Positions 62,231-64,000 of a stretch of 64,000 nucleotides of DNA are shown here, one piece after another. Numbering within the stretch: position 1 is the stretch's first letter; every line of letters begins with the position of its first letter. The notes under the pieces are model-generated. The model had not been told where the DNA came from, searched no databases, and was given only the letters and a program-made list of their open reading frames with translations. The stretch spans positions 10,980,001 to 11,044,000 of the forward strand of contig NC_091006.1 of the NCBI RefSeq assembly GCF_041146395.1, given 5' to 3'. Source of the stretch: Eulemur rufifrons. Taxonomy: Eukaryota > Chordata > Mammalia > Primates > Lemuridae. The translations under genes were made by a program, and so were the position numbers.

Positions 62231-62830
62231 GGTGGCGCCCCCTCGGTGTCGATCTCAGAGCAGGAGGGAGCCTGAGGCAGGAGTGGACTGCGTGCGGTGC
62301 ACTCTGCTAATAACACCCTGGAAGGCTTAGAGTTCAGGTTCAGGTGGATGTGGCAAGGCCGGGTGGTGGGGTGGGAGGGGCTCGAGGCCCCGGCTGCCTG
62401 CTGCGCAGCTGGACACAGTGGCCTTCCCCTAGGACCCCTCCCCAGGGCTGTCCGAGGATCTGCAGGGGGCTTACGTGTCTGTTCTTCAGGGCAAGCCCAG
62501 CCGCTCCATCCCTTTGTCCCTAACACAGGCCTGCGTGACTCGGGCAGCAGGCGGGCAGTGCCGAGAGCGCACCTGGAGAGGCGTGGGGGATGGGAGCCAC
62601 CGCTCACCTAGGGCTTCCGCGGAGTCTGATCGCGCACTCTCGGCTCAAATCTCAGCAATTCCGCAGCGATGAGGTGCCTCGGACCTGCGCCTGCGCAGGA
62701 GGATCTCCATGGTCCTCCCTCCCTTCGCCCCCTCCCCTCTGGTCCCTGTCTCCATAGCAACATTGCAGGCAGGAGCTGGGGTCAGCGTCGCAGTGGTCTG
62801 AGGACCCTCTCTTAAAGGGTCCGATGAGAG
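62231..62830 (-). promoter_or_regulatory. PNMA8B: PNMA8B promoter, 5' UTR exon and intron
   Basis: On the minus strand a strong GTGAGC donor (exon end CCCTAG, intron from 62607) pairs with a pyrimidine-rich CTGCCTCAG acceptor (intron end 62272). The intron is 336 bp and leaves a 41-bp leader before the ATG. Exon 1 includes the RFX-like site at 62748-62761. The layout matches PNMA8A and PNMA8C. Confidence 0.65.
62748..62761 (-). promoter_or_regulatory. RFX X-box-like site upstream of PNMA8B
   Basis: Minus strand GTTGCTATGGAGAC, one change from the core at the other promoters, 525 bp upstream of the ATG. Its ATG opens a 36-codon upstream ORF (62755-62645) that ends before the donor. Confidence 0.6.
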
Positions 62831-62884
62831 GGAGGACTTGATGGCTGGAAGCACCACCTTCGTTGATCAGCACAAACCAAGGTC

Positions 62885-63240
62885 GAATTGGCAGGGGGCC
62901 AGACATCACTCAAGGAGACCCGACCTCATTCAAGGGATAGAGGCATCGTTGGGGAGGTTACAGGCTTGAGTCAGGGTTTTAATTCCTCTTCCCAGTGGAC
63001 AGACAGGTGGAATTCAGGAGTCTACAGATCTAACTCAAGGGGCACTGGTGGGAACTCACGTGGTGGGACCGGGAGTCACTCGAGATACTGGCCTCATTCA
63101 TTCATAGTCTATGGGTCTTAGTATCATAGGAGGGTACCCAGGCCTTATCTATGAGCAACAGGCATCATTCTGGGTATACTGGCCTCACTTATGGGGTACA
63201 GGTCTCACTCAGTGGGACGAGACGTCACTCCCGTGTATGT
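62885..63240. repeat. Degenerate tandem repeat upstream of PNMA8B
   Basis: Words such as GACATCACTCAAGG, GACCTCATTCAAGGG, CTGGCCTCACTTATGGGG, TACAGGTCTCACTCAGTGGG and GACGTCACTCC recur every 25-60 bp. Read on the minus strand, the words (ACTGAGTGAG, GTACCCCATAAGTGAGG) resemble the array downstream of PNMA8C. Confidence 0.5.
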
Positions 63241-63554
63241 CCCTCTATTCCTAACTATGCTTGTACAATTAAACCTGTATTTTTGTACATGGTTTTCAAC
63301 GTGTGTGTGATCGTGAGATCAGACATAAATTCTGCAAGAAAGCACGTCCCTATTCTGGAACTGCAGACTGGGACACGTGAACATCTGTCATAGCTACCCT
63401 GAACGTGCATTTGCTCCACCGTCCTTTGTGGGTCCATTAGGCTGTCCCTACCCTGTGTTAATCAGGCCCTGTGGCCCAGCTGTTGGGTTTATGTCCCATC
63501 TCCTACAGCTTCCCTCCACCCACCGCTGTAACTCTGCGAATGTTCTGGAGCTTC

Positions 63555-63695
63555 TCTTGGCCTCAGTTTGCTCCTCTGTGAAATGGCAACAACCACTGTC
63601 CCTGCCTCAAAGGGTTCTTATGGGGGTTAAAGGGAATGACCCATGAAAGCACTTAGAAGAGAGAGCCTGGCCCCCATGGGTGCTCCGAAAAATGT
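63555..63695 (+). repeat. MIR SINE
   Basis: GCCTCAGTTTGCTCCTCTGT, AAATGGCAACAACCACTGTC and GAAAGCACTTAGAAGAGAG. Confidence 0.8.
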
Positions 63696-63826
63696 GACCA
63701 TGAGAAGTATTTAAGAACTTACCGTTATAAAAGCATTTGTTATATAAGAAGGAAGCTACTTATTTATCATCTCATCTCGAGTTTTTTGTTTGATTTTTTT
63801 TTACATTTGAAGAGTTTAATTGCAAG

Positions 63827-63840
63827 GTTACCATGGCAAC
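63827..63840. promoter_or_regulatory. Consensus RFX X-box
   Basis: GTTACCATGGCAAC matches both half-sites of GTNRCC(N2)RGYAAC. It lies 1.6 kb upstream of the PNMA8B ATG and outside its CpG-rich block. Confidence 0.6.
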
Positions 63841-63929
63841 TGGGCCATGGGCAAATGCTTACTCACTCCTCTTATTTTCCCTGCTTTGTTCTCCTCTCCC
63901 CTTCCTGATCCCCAGATGGTTGTAACTCT

Positions 63930-64000
63930 CTCTCTAGAGCAGTGTCATCCAAATGTGAACCACATGCGTCACGTGAAATTTTCCAGTGGCCATCTTCAAT
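63930..64000 (+). mobile_element. hAT-type fragment running off the window
   Basis: CTAGAGCAGTGTCATCCAAA resembles a MER1-group terminus. The element is cut by the window end. Confidence 0.4.

Noticed and set aside
61376..62275. 299-codon plus-strand ORF
   Set aside because: Another antisense frame of PNMA8B.

Overview
The window is nuclear DNA of a primate, most likely a strepsirrhine (lemur or galago group). At least fifteen Alu elements carry the strepsirrhine-type left-arm wording (TCCTAGCACTCTGGG) and a linker around CAACTAAAAATATATAGAAA. Several still have clean target-site duplications. Much older L1, L2, MIR, Tigger-like and hAT-type (MER5A-like) fragments fill the rest. There are no bacterial, phage or plasmid features.

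Four protein-coding genes are recognisable, and all belong to one small family: the PNMA8/CCDC8 cluster, domesticated from the gag gene of a Ty3/gypsy-type retroelement and on human 19q13.32. PNMA8A (14437-16231, +), PNMA8C (42900-43511, +) and CCDC8 (51549-52892, +) point the same way. PNMA8B (60335-62230, -) lies beyond CCDC8 and converges on it. All four share the N-terminal PNMA domain with an IPRE-type motif followed by a VWRV-type motif. In CCDC8 the front of that domain lies in frame upstream of the first ATG.

Layout: 1-13.7 kb is repeat-rich intergenic DNA, with a Y1 RNA retropseudogene inside an Alu (9.5 kb) and a 27-bp minisatellite built on an RFX-like core (10.6 kb). 13.7-16.9 kb is PNMA8A with a CpG-rich promoter, a 5' UTR exon and a short coding last exon. 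17-42 kb is almost entirely repeats. 42.2-44.6 kb holds PNMA8C, a degenerate tandem array and an orphan CpG-rich promoter-like patch. 48.6-49.0 kb holds a second such patch. 50.6-54.3 kb is CCDC8. 54.4-58.2 kb is CA-rich and repeat DNA. 58.2-62.8 kb is PNMA8B and its promoter. The last 1.2 kb holds a degenerate tandem repeat, a MIR and a strong RFX-type site.

The most striking non-coding signal is a shared 15-mer, GTTGCCATGGAGACC. It occurs exactly at 13868, 42289, 44448 and 48775 on the + strand, and with changes on the minus strand at 62748-62761. It always sits in a CpG-rich patch. For PNMA8A, PNMA8C and PNMA8B it lies about 525-610 bp upstream of the coding ATG and in the gene's own orientation. 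It looks like an RFX X-box, and it also contains a well-placed ATG that opens a short upstream ORF beginning Met-Glu-Thr at every copy. Two further strong X-box palindromes (31421, 63827) and the minisatellite add to the density of such sites. This suggests a co-regulated gag-derived gene cluster under RFX-type control. All of this was read by eye, and splice sites, promoters and repeat family names are inferences.
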